DNA from: Toxoplasma gondii ME49
Lineage: Eukaryota; Apicomplexa; Conoidasida; Eucoccidiorida; Sarcocystidae
Assembly (NCBI RefSeq): GCF_000006565.2
Contig: NC_031473.1
Location: forward strand, 2,706,134-2,770,133
Length of the DNA stretch: 64,000 bases
Reading direction: 5' to 3'
Shown here: piece after piece, positions 48,301 to 60,046 of the stretch
How the letters are laid out: each line of letters begins with the position of its first letter
Position numbering within the stretch: position 1 is the first letter of the stretch
Program-made: the position numbers and the translations under genes
The notes under the pieces: model-generated
Told to the model about the DNA's origin: nothing
The model's database searches: none
Seen by the model: the letters and a program-made list of their open reading frames with translations, nothing else

Positions 48301-51300
48301 TTTCATCGTTACGGAGGCGAATGAGGCCGCTAAATCCTTCACGGAAACGCCGACATCTTGGAGCCGACTGAAAACCTGACGCAGCGACGCACGCCCTGCC
48401 ACCCGAGCGCGGCCGCACAGGCCTCTCGTTCTCTCAACCAAGCTGTGACAGAAGACGCGCCTCTCTTCTTCCTCGCCTTCTTCTGCCTCCTCTTCGTCGC
48501 TTCGCGTTTGGAGCATCGCCTGGTCGCTTTCCTCAGTCGGTGGCTCCGTTGCGCTCTGAGGCTTCAAGCGACCGGAATGGACAGACTGCGGAGTGTGACA
48601 TGAAGGGTGAAATGGAAAGAAATCGGAAGCGCGGACTGCAGGAAGAGCAAATGAACGCAGAGACTCTTGTAGAGGCGAAGAGAAGGAAGTGGAGAAGGCC
48701 AACTCAGGGTGCAAGATCTGTAGCGCCCAGAGCTGTGCCACCTGCCTGCCAACCTCGATGTACGCATGGAGCAAAGGAATGAAAATCGCGTTTGGGGACC
48801 TGGGAGACAAACGCTGAGAGAAAGAAGCGGACGACCCACACATCCGGGGAGATGGAGCAGGGCGAGATGCGCGAAACGGAGAAAACGAACTGGAGGACGT
48901 CTCCAGAGGGAACACGGAAGGAGAGACAAAGACAGATGAGTGCTTCGCCCTTTGCACGGATCCAGAGACACCGCTCTGGCCTGAGTGTTTGAGCGGAGAT
49001 GCTTCTTCCCGACTGCCGCCTTCGGTGTTTTGATCCGCGTTTGTCGCAGAAACAGGCTCTTCTGTCTCGTGTAAAGTGGCGCACAGTGTCTCCGTCTTTG
49101 TTGCCGCAAGAAACGAGGCAGGCCAAACTACGGCGTTTTCGTTTCCAGAGAAAGGAAGACTTTGGGGCGCCGAGGAATCTCCCACCGCCTCCTCGGCCTT
49201 TGAATGCCGGCGCGTCCCCGCACTCGGCGAGGGGGCCGCTGTAGAGACACTTGAGAGAGGACGCGACGAAGACTCGTATCGCAGGGAGAGGTTTTGAAAC
49301 TCTGCTTTCTGTGACATAGCGGCTGCCCTTTCGAGACCGGAATGCGGACTGTCTGAGACCTTTCCTGAAACTCCCAGGCTCGCGAGTCCCGCAGAAGTCT
49401 TCGCCAGCATGGAAAGTGAAGAAGACACAGAAGGCAGACAAGAAGAGGAAGAAAAGAACGAAGAGGAAAGAGACAATGGACAGGAAGAAAAGCAGGAGGG
49501 TGACGGGCAGGACCCGACCGAACAAAGAAAGGACGACGAGTTAAGGTCGACGAGATGGTCCAGGAAAGCTGTTGTTTCGCGGTGAGTGAATCCCAGGCAA
49601 GCCAGGCGCACACTGACGAGGCTGGGAAGAGAGACAAAAAGAAAAGAGAAGGAAAAAGGGTGGGCGATATCACAAATGAAGAATAAACACAAAAGAAGAA
49701 TACGACAACTGCAAAGTCAATTCATCCATAAGGAAACAGCCGAAAGAGGGAGAAGTTAAGAAAATGGAATCGGAGTCTCAAATGGCGAAGCACGGCAAGA
49801 TCTTGTGACCAGCCAACTGAGTCAGACCAACCCAGTCTAGGACGTAGGTCCTCGTTGAAAACTTTGCTCCCCTCTTCCAGTGCGAGAAATCGACACGCTC
49901 CTCCTGATGGCTTGGAGTTCTCATCACGAAACAGACACTGAGAAAAGCGAAAAAAATCACGAAACGAGTGAGTGAAAGAAGCCAAACTCACCCCTACGCT
50001 AGTGAAAGTAACCGAACAACTTTTACGAGAAAAGCAGAAGAGAAAGATTTATTTCCGTCGGACTCGCATTGAGAGTGAAAACGGAAGTGAGCAAATCGCG
50101 AAGCCTCCCTGAACTTACTTGCACTGAACGAAGGCATCCTGTGCATCGGCAGCAAGGCATTCCTTGGAATTGAGGCTCCTGGCCTTTCCTCTCCCTATGC
50201 ATTTCCAGTTGTGTTCTCGACTCCTGTCTCCTCGGCCCAATGGCAAGCTCACTTCTTCTAGAAGCTCCCAGTCACGTCCTCCACGCTCAATTCGTTCTCC
50301 CCTTTCTGAGTCTGCTGTTCTGTCTTCTGTTCGTCCATCTCCACCCTCTTTCGCCCCCTTCCTCCGCTCCGTCCGCAAGTCGCTGTCCCGTTTCTTTTCA
50401 TCGTTTTCCTCCTTCGCCCCTCCCCGTTGCAGGCGCACCGCTTCTGTCTCTCGTATGCCCCTCTGGCTTCCGTTTTCTTTCTCTATCTCTCCCGAAGGAT
50501 GCCTGTCACACCTCTCCCAACAGACTGGCCAGACGTCGTTTCCTCTCAGTGAGTCTCGCAGGAGGCGCCGGTGAACGCTTTCAAGCAAACGGCGTCGATC
50601 ACGTTCATTCGAGGTTCTCGGCGTTTCTGCACTTGTCTTCCAACATCTGCTCCTGCTCTCTTTGGGCAAGGATTCAGTGTCCTCTCCTCTTGCGGTTTGC
50701 CTCTTCTCTTCTGACTCGGCCTCGTCGTCTCCTCTCTCCCGAGTCAATAGAGACCTACCCTCTGCCGCTGCTGGTCTCTCTGCGATAGCGCGTCGCTTTC
50801 TTTCTCTTTGCGCTGTCGTGTCCTCGGAGACTCCGAAAAGCGCTTCCAACTTGGCAATTTCAATAAATGGATCGGCGTTTTCTCTCAGCTGCTCCTCGCT
50901 GTCTGCCACTGTTTCCCCCCTAACAGCGCCCTCGCTGCCCTCGCCGCCCTCACTGCCCTCACTGCCCTCGCTGCCCTCGCCGTTCTTCGACACAGGCTCG
51001 AAGTCGGCGTCGTCGTCTGTTCTGCGTCCTTCCTCGCCGTCGCCGCTTCTTCGTCGCGCTGACGAACCTGTGCAGCATCGTCTGCATGGCCGCCTTCCTC
51101 TCCTTCTTCCCCAAGACAGTCGCGCCTCTTCCGATCTCTTTCCTTTGTCTTCGTGTTTCACATCTTCATGTGACCTGCTTCCGGAGCGACCGGAGGTCGA
51201 GGCAAGCTCTGTCTTTGTCTCCAGAGACAGCAAACCCGCCAGCGTCTCGAGGGCCTCCTTCGGACCTGCGTAAAGCGCGACGCGACAGCGAGCAAGAGCT

Positions 51301-54300
51301 GCGTCTTCTGGGAATTCTCTTAAGATCTTCTCGCCGCGTTCGAGGAGAACAACGTCAGGTCCGGAGCCCACCTGACGCCCAGGGGGTTGGCGAGAAACAC
51401 TCGACTGGAACGTCCGCTGGCCTCGGGGCCTGTTTGTCGTCGCTGGCTGTGCCTCTTGCGAGCATTCCCTTGAAGAGAGAAGCGGAAAGCAATCGCGGGG
51501 CGGAGACGCGCGGCAAAGAACTGAAATGGCTCTATCGAATGCGCCTGCCACGTCGCACGTGAGAAAGCCGAGACACTCCGCTGCGGCCGCGACTCCTGCA
51601 GTTTCTCGAGTGTCTGTACACTGGACAGACTCTCCGGTGTCTGTGTACCTTCCGCGGTCTGGACTCCGTGGATAGCTCGTCGCCCAGAACTCGATAGCGA
51701 CTGTGTTTGTGCGGCAGGTCCAGAGACTGATGGAGACTGGGCGTTGTGGGGGAGAGAGTGCATCGTCTGTCTGGACGTCCGAGGAAAGCGAAGCTCTCTC
51801 GAAAACGGACGCTCCTTCCACGAGTTTCTCGGAAGCGGTCTTGAGTGTTGCACTGGTGTCCTCCGTCTGAGACACCGAAGATGCAGGGACTCTGCGGGTA
51901 CCACGGCTTCGACACGAGGGCCAGAAAAAAGGGCGTTTTGAAAGTGCAGTAAAGTGGAAATTCTCGTTTTCGTTTTCTCCAGTTCGCCTTACGGGACGCT
52001 GCCGCCTTGGGCTCCCAGCGTGTGACGACTCTGACAACGAATCGGAGCGATGTGAGAGACGCGTCGTTTTTCTCCTTTCCTTCCCGTCCCCCAAAGCCGA
52101 GTTTCGCTTTCTATGTCTCTCTGTCCTCAACGTCGGAGAACAAGACACAGGCACCAGGCGAGACCGTTCTGGGTGTTCTCCCTCCAGTTTGCATGCGCAG
52201 AACACCGCCTGAGGCGAGGGCAGCAGAGCCCTGCCTCTCGTATCGATTCTGCTTCTCAAGCGGCTTAGAAAGGAGCACTCGCCGACATGCACGAGAAGGT
52301 GGAGAGGGCGGAAGAACGCCTGCGCCGCATTCGAAGTGGAGAGCGAAAGCTGAGATGCCTCTGTCGTCGAAGACATAAACAGTGAGCAAGGAGAGGACGA
52401 GAAGGAAGACACCCTGGAATTGCCGCCGAGGTGCGGAACTGCATGCGGTAATGGAGGGATTGAGGGGGCCAGCGAGCCCCCGAGATCTCCGTCTTCTGCA
52501 CTCGCTTCTTGCCTGCTCTCCCTACAATCCTCGACGTCAATTGCTTTCTTGGGTCGAGATGTTCCTCGATTCTCTCTGTTCTCTTTTTCCGTCTCAAGGC
52601 CAGTCCCCCTCTCGTTCTTCCACACTATCCCTGCATTCCGTTTGTCCTTATCAACTTGCTCTCCAGCCCCTTCGTCTTCACTGCGAAGGCGCCCATCCCG
52701 TCCTCGCTGTATTCGAGGGAGATCGTTCGACGACCCGAGCGGACAACCGTCATCTTCGTCCTTGCCTTCTTCGACTCTCAAAGCCTTAGGCAGGCTCTCC
52801 ACACCTGCATTCTCTATTCTTGCCCCACATCGTTCTTCTTCGCTGGCTTCTTCTCCTCCTACGCCTGTACAAGCGATGGCAATGTGCAACCTTGCCACGG
52901 GCAGTTTCCTCTCACTTGCTGCACTCTTCGGTCCACACGCATCTACCTGTCTCCGTGTCGTTCTCTGCGTTTCCACTTCAGGTTTCCTCGGTTCCACTTT
53001 GTTCTCCGTTTCTTCTCGTGCTTCTCGCTCCCGCGCCTGCACTGTCCGGGGAGTGTCTCCTTTTTTCGAGCGGTGCGCACCGCTTGCTCGGCCTGGAACC
53101 AGACTCGAGAGCTCGTGGAGGTCGACAGCGAGAGACAGAAGTCTGTGATCTCCTTTGCGGCAATTCGTCAGCAAGGTTCCACTCCACGTGTCGAGGGTAC
53201 CTACAGCGAGGACAGCCAGTGTCGGCTCTGCGGCAGGAAACGCATGTTTCCAGCCCCACTGCCTGAGTCTGTCGCTCTCTTTGTCCTTCGCTTTCTGTCT
53301 CTCGAGGCAGCTGCCGTTGTGCCGAGAGGTCAATATACCCCGAGGATTCACCGAGACATTCTCTCTTGCAATCCCCGACGCTCGACCGTCGCGCATCGAC
53401 GCGCAAAGCAGGAAGCGCAGTGGCTGACGCAGAAGCACCGAAGCTGCCACGGCTTCAGACAGAAGCCCGAGACCAGACGCAGAACAAGAAGACGAGGAAG
53501 AAGAAAAATAGTGCGAATGGGAAGAAGACGAAAAGGGATGTCTCTGTGAAGCGCGGAGGACAGCGCGAGCGAGAGCTGGGGAAGGAGGTCCAAGGCGTAG
53601 AGCGTGGGAGCTTGCATTGTCAAAGAATAAGCGTTTTCTTTCCCTCTTCACGCAGTGAGCGAGGACAAGGTCTTCCTCAACGAGAGGTTCGCCTTCCGCT
53701 TCTCGGCAAAGCGCCTTGCACGCTACTGGGCGACTGAGGCCCCCAGGCCCTCCGCCTCTTCCCGTCTCTCGCCCGTTCGTTGAAACCACTCCGACGACGG
53801 AGACAGGCACGCTGCAGCAGAGCAGCACGCGCGCCGACGGCTGCATGCAGAGACTCAGTTGAGATGCAACAGCAACATGGGAGAGGTGCAGATGGAGGTG
53901 TGGAGTTCCCTCGAAAGACGGCGGAACGCTGGAAAGCAGACGAGGAAGAACGGAAACGTTTCTTCTCTGCCGTTCTGGGAGGCGCCCCGAGGGAACGGAA
54001 TGTACACGAACAGATGGAAAACGGAGGACAGACGAGAGGGAATGGAGTTTCTCATCGGCGCCAAACTGAGGCCTGAAAAACTGTCGGTCACCGTGAGGCA
54101 TCTCCATCTCTCTCTGGGTTTCGCCCGCCGCCATGCAGCGAGATGTACGGCCGCCGCCCTCCCCGTCGTTGACGCGACAGCCCGTCAGGCTTCGCCGGGA
54201 CTTTCGAGCCTCGTTTTCGGAAGGAAAAGCAGTCCTTCCGACTCCACAGCGTTCGAACTTGTAGGAGCATTTAGATCTGAGTGGAAGGGAGAACAAAGAG

Positions 54301-56696
54301 ACACCACCCCCGGACGCGTCCCCAGAGAAACCTCGTCGTTGTCGGTTTCCGGCGCCTTGCTGGCCTCCATTTGGGAAGACAGCAAGTCCTCTTCGCTTCA
54401 GCGACAACGGGGAAGCAAAGACGTATGCAGGACTGCGACCTCGCACATGAGAGGAACGGCTTGACGTGACACCCGCGATTCCGCCAACGGAAGAAACTGC
54501 GCCCTCTCCACCCGCGTTTCCTTCTTGCTGAACGGCGTCCACGGGACGGGCGCTTTCTCTGTTGAAAGGGAACCGATTGTCTTTCAGGCGTTGAAACAGG
54601 GGATCCGCGGCACAGAGACGGAGCCACGAATCGAGGAACGAGGTGGACATTCCTCTTCGCTCGTGGGAACTGTGTTTTCGTCTGTCGATATCCATTCTTC
54701 GCGCGTCTCTTCTGTCGCTCTGCCCCGCAATTGGACACCATCCCTCGTGCTCATCATTTTTCTGTGACGTCGTTCTTTCTGGTGCTTCCTCGTGTCGCGG
54801 TCTCTGGGGAGAAACAGCAGAAGCGAAGTCCAGCCTGATCTCTCTCGCATGTCTCGAGTCCTCCTCGTTCCCGCCTCCTCCGCGCTCGTCGAAAGGGTGT
54901 CGGCTCTTCTTCTCGCTTGATCTGGAGGAGCGGCAGCGATCGTTCAAGATGCGGGGAGAAGCTACGAGGGTCTTGGCTAAGGCCGACGCAAGGATGGCGA
55001 GACTGTTTGAGTCCCAGCGAGGCAGAAGAGCTTTCTCCTGCTTCAGATCAGAGGAGTTTGGAGTCGTTGTTTCTTCATCAAAAAGCCTTGTTGTCGAGGT
55101 AGTCGTGAGTCCACAATCCAGCGCAGCGGTCCAGCCACGGGCTACACGCCTCGGCGAGAGAGAAGTGTGAGTAGCGGGGATGCTTAATGCCTGCATGTTA
55201 ACATCACCTGGAACTAGACACGGTGTCTCTCCTAGTGGTATGCCCTGTACGAAACGATTTCTGTTCTGAGCTGGAAAGAACAACTCCAATGGCTCGTGTC
55301 TCCCTCTCGCCGCTGTCCTGTTTTCCTGCTCGCTCCTTCTTCCATCGCGCTCTGTTTCTGCCTGGCTCTCGCGTTTCTCCTCAGACTGAGGTAGAAGCCT
55401 GTTCTCCTTTGCGGGCTCTCCTAGTCGCGGCCGACGACCCAGTCTCCCCGCAACAGACAGATCCAGTTCCCTGGCTTCAGAAGCCGGTGTCACGCGCCGT
55501 TCGAACAGGGGAGGCCCCGATACCGCCTTTAGAGCCAGAGCTGCTTCTTGAAGCCTGATAAGAGACGCGAATCTCTTCTCTTCTTGACGACTCATTTCCT
55601 CCAAGAAAGCCAGCTGTGCACGACTGCACTCTCCACCCTGCAGCAGAGCTGCCGTCACAAAGTCGTCTCCCTCGTCGTTCCATGACTCTTTGGAAACAGC
55701 CGCTGGAGTTTCTTGCGAGGAGCCATGACAGCCCGCGTTGTGTGCGGGGAAGCGCCTCTGTCCTGAGAACGTGCCTGCAGGCGAGCAAAACTCGGAGGAG
55801 TCGTGCGTCGTGGGAGACTCGCGATTTTGCATTGTCTGCTCTGGATGAGCAAGCGAGAAGACGAGGCTCTCTGGAGAGGACAGACCGGCCTTTCTGCAAC
55901 TCAAAACTCCTCCCGATTTCGCAGGGGAAGCGGGGAATCTGACTTCATTCCCAGAAGAGAGAGGGGGAAAGACGCGGCAGGGAAAAAGGCCGGCTTGGGG
56001 ATTGGGCTCTCTACGCATGACGACAGACGCAGGCTGTGGTGAGGTCGGGACTTGACAATTCGAGGAAGATGGGGAACGGGCTTCTGGAAGCGGCTGTCCG
56101 CGTGCGTCTGAGCACTTCGTTGTGTTAGGACCGAGAGGCCCACGCGAAGAGGTAGAAGGAGAGTTGCAGAGCCGGGGAGGCATGCGAGAACCCTTATGTA
56201 TCCTCGCCGTTTCAAGAAATCCAAGAGTGTCCACGTCGTGGATCAGATGTCCGGGGTGCCGTGAGTCCTCTCGCGCCTCCACAGACAAATGGGTAGTGGA
56301 GAGGGCTCCAAGCCGGAAGGCGTCTGGAAGTGACGAGATCAACTGTTCAGGAAACGGGATGTTGCTCGTTCTATCGAGGCCACGAGACGACGCTAATGAA
56401 GAGACGAAGGACGCAGAGGAAAAGGGTGGAACAGTTGGCTGACTGTAGCCGAGAAAAGCACCTCCCATGGTGTCGAAGGGCCGTTGAATGATAGACCCTC
56501 TTGGCTTTCTATGCTTCGCCACGTCGCTCAACAAGAGCCTCCAGTCTACTCTCTCTGACTCGTGTTCGTCTTGGTCTTCGCTTCCTCTCTCCCGGGCGTC
56601 GTCTCTCTCGCCGCAAGATTGAGTGTCTCTTACGGACACCGAGAAGACCGGTCTGTTGTTGACATGAAGGGAACGTGTACACTGCGCCTCCTCCAT
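45325..56696 (-). CDS. Giant uncharacterised protein (two-exon model, about 3624 aa)
   Basis: Exon 1 (56696-50119) is open for 2192 codons and ends at a strong donor (AA|GTAAGT). Exon 2 (49621-45325) is open for 1432 codons after a good acceptor (CTTCCCAG). The junction is phase 2 to phase 2, so I join them; the spliced length divides by three. I do not recognise the protein. Two stretches in exon 1 (about residues 925-1160 and 1455-1715) alternate hydrophobic strands in a way that resembles C2 domains (LHLHLSHVAVASQ; LHLLVHVGECSFL with VSISLWTCRTN). About residues 2600-2670 look like a degenerate EF-hand pair (LRQVFSRLQDVGVSVKDL; YVSVQDFEQSL). Much of the rest is Ser/Arg/Glu-rich, with a strongly acidic Glu/Arg block encoded near 47,000-47,200. 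An alternative acceptor at 49940 would end exon 1's protein at 49778 and split the locus into two genes. Confidence 0.6.
47603..47640. repeat. 9-base coding minisatellite
   Basis: About four copies of a GACGCAGAG-type unit in exon 2 of the giant gene. On the coding strand it gives a Ser-Ser-Ala repeat. The unit length preserves the frame, so copy-number change would only alter the length of that loop. Confidence 0.85.
50929..50980. repeat. 9-base coding minisatellite
   Basis: Five to six copies of a CCCTCGCTG-like unit in exon 1 of the giant gene, encoding Gly-Glu/Ser-Glu-rich repeats on the minus strand. In frame. Confidence 0.85.
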
Positions 56697-59600
56697 CGTA
56701 TCTGCTCAGTCCTGGAATGCTCATGCGCCAGATCACGAAAGTCGAGAGGGCACCTCGAGGAACGAAACTGTCAACGTTAGACCGCCACTGTTTCGATATG
56801 AATTATATATCTATATATATACAAATATATGTATGTATTAAATATGAAAAGTGCCCCTGTCCAAGCTGTGACTTTTCCGTCGCAGTGAAAGTTCGTGAGT
56901 AATCCTGTCTTAAAAATTACGGCTCCCAAAACGCGGGCATTGCTCATTCTATCGTCTGAGAAGTCTTTCTCTTTGACTGCCAGTAGGAAAAAGAATCCAT
57001 AAAATACACGGGACCATAACCAGTCTCACTGTGGTGGCGCGAAGGCAACTCTTGAGTGTGAAATGACAACAGATCAACACGTTTGTGCCTGCTTTGGAGG
57101 AGAAGAGCTGCTACAACCTGTCGATTTACCTACGAATGCAGGTGTACCGACTCAGGGAGAACAGCGAAGAAGTTTCAGCGCGCTATTTTCGAAGTCATTG
57201 CACTGACATTGCTGTCCTGGCAGCCTCAAACTTGCTGGCTTGCTTGGCATTGCAGCTGAAGCAGATGAGAGTTGCACGACAGAGCGCAGGCATCGAAAGG
57301 AAGACGAGTCAGACGACAGGCGAACTGCTCGCGGCGCATGATGCTCCAAGATCAGGTCTCTGTTTTCTTTACAGCTTCGTTGCTGGGGAATCCAAATCTG
57401 ACGCTTCTCCTGAAAAGGTGCCACTGTGTCCTCTTTTACATGGATCAGCCACCAAGCAAGCAGTCAACAGGGAGCTGCAAGGGCGACTGTGGAGGAACTT
57501 CGCTAGGATGCCTCATTTGCTTCGCGGTAAATTCACAAGATAAGTCGTTCAACGCTTGAGGCACGGATACAGAGCCACGGAGTCTAACCGCGAAAGCCGC
57601 GGAATAAGCGGTGTGAGAAGTGGTGCTGTGCGACTTTCACTCTTAAAAAAGTGATTCTTTCCAACAGTCACCTCGGGGCGGCTGGTGGACGCGCTAGGAA
57701 GCAGCCGACGAGCCCGATTTTTCTGAGCATCTAGGTTGAACGTGTAACCGAAGAATCGAGAGAAAGCTCGTCAGTAGAAAAGAGCGAAACGAGACCTCGC
57801 GCCACAAAAGTCACCTTGTGCCGCAACGATGCAACAAGAGCTACTGCGAAAGTGCACTGCATGCATCCTTGTGTGGTCGCTGCCTCATTGCATCTTTTTA
57901 CAGAAGGCTTTTCGTGTTCAAGTCACTCCCGCAGTTTTAGTTGTCGTTCGTCGAACTACCGCACAATCGTGTTCATCTCCGTCATGTTCAGCTGCTAGCT
58001 ACCAGGGGGCCTCTTGCAGGCAGAAGGACGGTAAAGCAGCAAAAGCCAGCCCCCAGAGCAGTGTATCAGTGCGATTCACTTGAAAGGCTTTTTGCACCAG
58101 AAACGTTGCTGGCGCATGCAGTGTGAACGGGATCGCGTTTCTTGAGACAATGCGTGGGTCGTCACAGAAGACAAAGCGGGACGGCGGGAGGGGAGGGAGA
58201 GTTGGTGACCACCGTTCAGAAGCGTGACGTTTTTTGTGAGGCGTTGCTGTGATGGTGCCAGACCTAGATTGCCGGAGGATCGGTCACGCGGTGTTTATAT
58301 TTTTTAAAGGCCTGGCGAATCATAGACGTAGTGGCTTTTCTGCGCAAGCAGTTTATTGTCTCCTGCCTTCATGGTGCCGTTCAAGCCGTTACGTTTATGC
58401 CATGCATGCGCACGTGCATGCTAGAGGCACTGGCGCAAGCCAGTCACATGAAAAGTGGCATCATTTAACGTCGTGGTGAGTGGTGCGAAAATCTCGGGTC
58501 GGGACAAATTCACTTGAGGAAAGTGGGCAAGCGTTTATTCAAAATGCCACGCGATCGTACAGTGAGCAAATGGAGAGCGGATACGCATTTGTCCGCCGAG
58601 CAACAACAGCGGTGAAATCATGTCGCACGCTGGGAAAAACACCGGTAACCGTATATTGTTGATATTTCGCCAGCTGGTTTTCTGAAGGTTCGACAGTGGA
58701 ATATTGTGGCTGATTACGTACTGGTCCAAATAGGCGTCATTGACTCAAGACGTAGCCAGTCAGAGCAGGTGTCTAACGCCACCGTGCCAATGTATCCGAA
58801 AGCGTAGTGCTGACGGGGATACACTATAAGCAGACTTTTCGGATCTGCTCACGGCAAACCAGATATCATGATGACGTCCAGATCGCAGTTGCGGTAGCTC
58901 CTCCGAAAGTAAGTGTTTGGCGAACACCTCCATCAAAAGTGTTGTTATGCTCTCGAGCTGTATAGATGAGTATTGAGAAATTATCTGGTAGATGGACCTG
59001 TACCGTACGGTATTCCCTCAGCCAAAACCAAACGGATGTCGGTGAAGGGCAGCTGACGCTAAGAGTTACTCGAGCGACGGCACAGACATTGACTTCCTCA
59101 TTTTGAAAGCATGAGGCGGCCACAACTTTACAGATAGCCGCGAAACAACTTTCATACAGAAATGATGTCTTTCATACAACAGTGAGTCTCTGAGGTTATG
59201 CAGAGCGCTGACACACAGAAATCGGTGCGGGTTTTGTTTGTGCAGCTCGAACTAGCAAATCGAGTGCAGATCCGTCAGCGCCCACGAATCGGCAGTTATC
59301 CTTAGCAGCCGTTCACTTTTGACACAGAAGCGTATATGGTGGGCGTTCGTTTCCGCTGAATTTTCGCGTTGCTTACAAGCGCATAGTACCATATCCCGAT
59401 TGTTCGATCTGTGTCTTCTAATGCTGAGATCGAGCCCCAAACCTGGCCAACCTATGCATTTTTAAGAAAGAAAATTATTGCTCAACGTTCTTCATAGGGG
59501 GGAAGAGCGTCCGACCAATTTTTTCGAAAACATTCATACCACCTCTAGCCACGTTCGACGTGAGCGCGCAAAAGTGCCTCGAGAGGTCTACTCTGCTCGC

Positions 59601-60046
59601 AGGTTCATTGTGAATGAAGAAGACACATTCTGTAGTCGGGTTCTCCAGTCTGTGTAGCCTGAGGCCTATGGCACGGAATGCTGCTGGTTTCAACCATGAA
59701 CCAGGTAGAAGACAAATGAAAAAGGACGTGCATGAAGGTTACAGCCACACTGCAGCACGTTTCCCTGGAGACACGTCATCCTTCTAAAACGTCGTCCCGT
59801 AGCGTTGCTGACGAATGCCGCCACGATGTGGGCACGGGCTACTCGGGCAGGCAACGAAACGGGTGCACGTTGGGGTTGACGCCTTCTTTCTTCGATGCAC
59901 GACCAACCGTGTCTTAGCACCTCCGTGAAGACAACCTCCTTCTCGTTACTGCATCCGCTTTCCGCACAGATGTTTTTTTCAACAGCTATTTGCCTATCTG
60001 TTCTACTGTTTTTTTTCAGCCATTTCGTTGAGCGGTTTTATACACA
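56697..60046. other. Divergent intergenic region between giant gene and GMC oxidoreductase
   Basis: About 3.3 kb between two start codons facing apart. It contains a 152-residue plus-strand frame (57085-57543) and an 85-residue minus-strand frame (59123-58866), neither recognisable. No RNA gene is supported. It presumably contains both promoters. Confidence 0.4.
56799..56840. repeat. TA-rich microsatellite upstream of giant gene
   Basis: Interrupted TA/CA run about 100 bases upstream of the giant gene's ATG, so in its 5' untranslated or promoter region. Confidence 0.85.

Noticed and set aside
57085..57543. 152-codon plus-strand frame upstream of the GMC gene.
   Set aside because: No recognisable domain, and no splice or promoter signals beyond chance. 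Noted in the intergenic entry only.
58866..59123. 85-codon minus-strand frame with Ser/Thr-rich beta-like sequence.
   Set aside because: No family motif, no signal peptide and no convincing splice sites; length is within chance for this composition.
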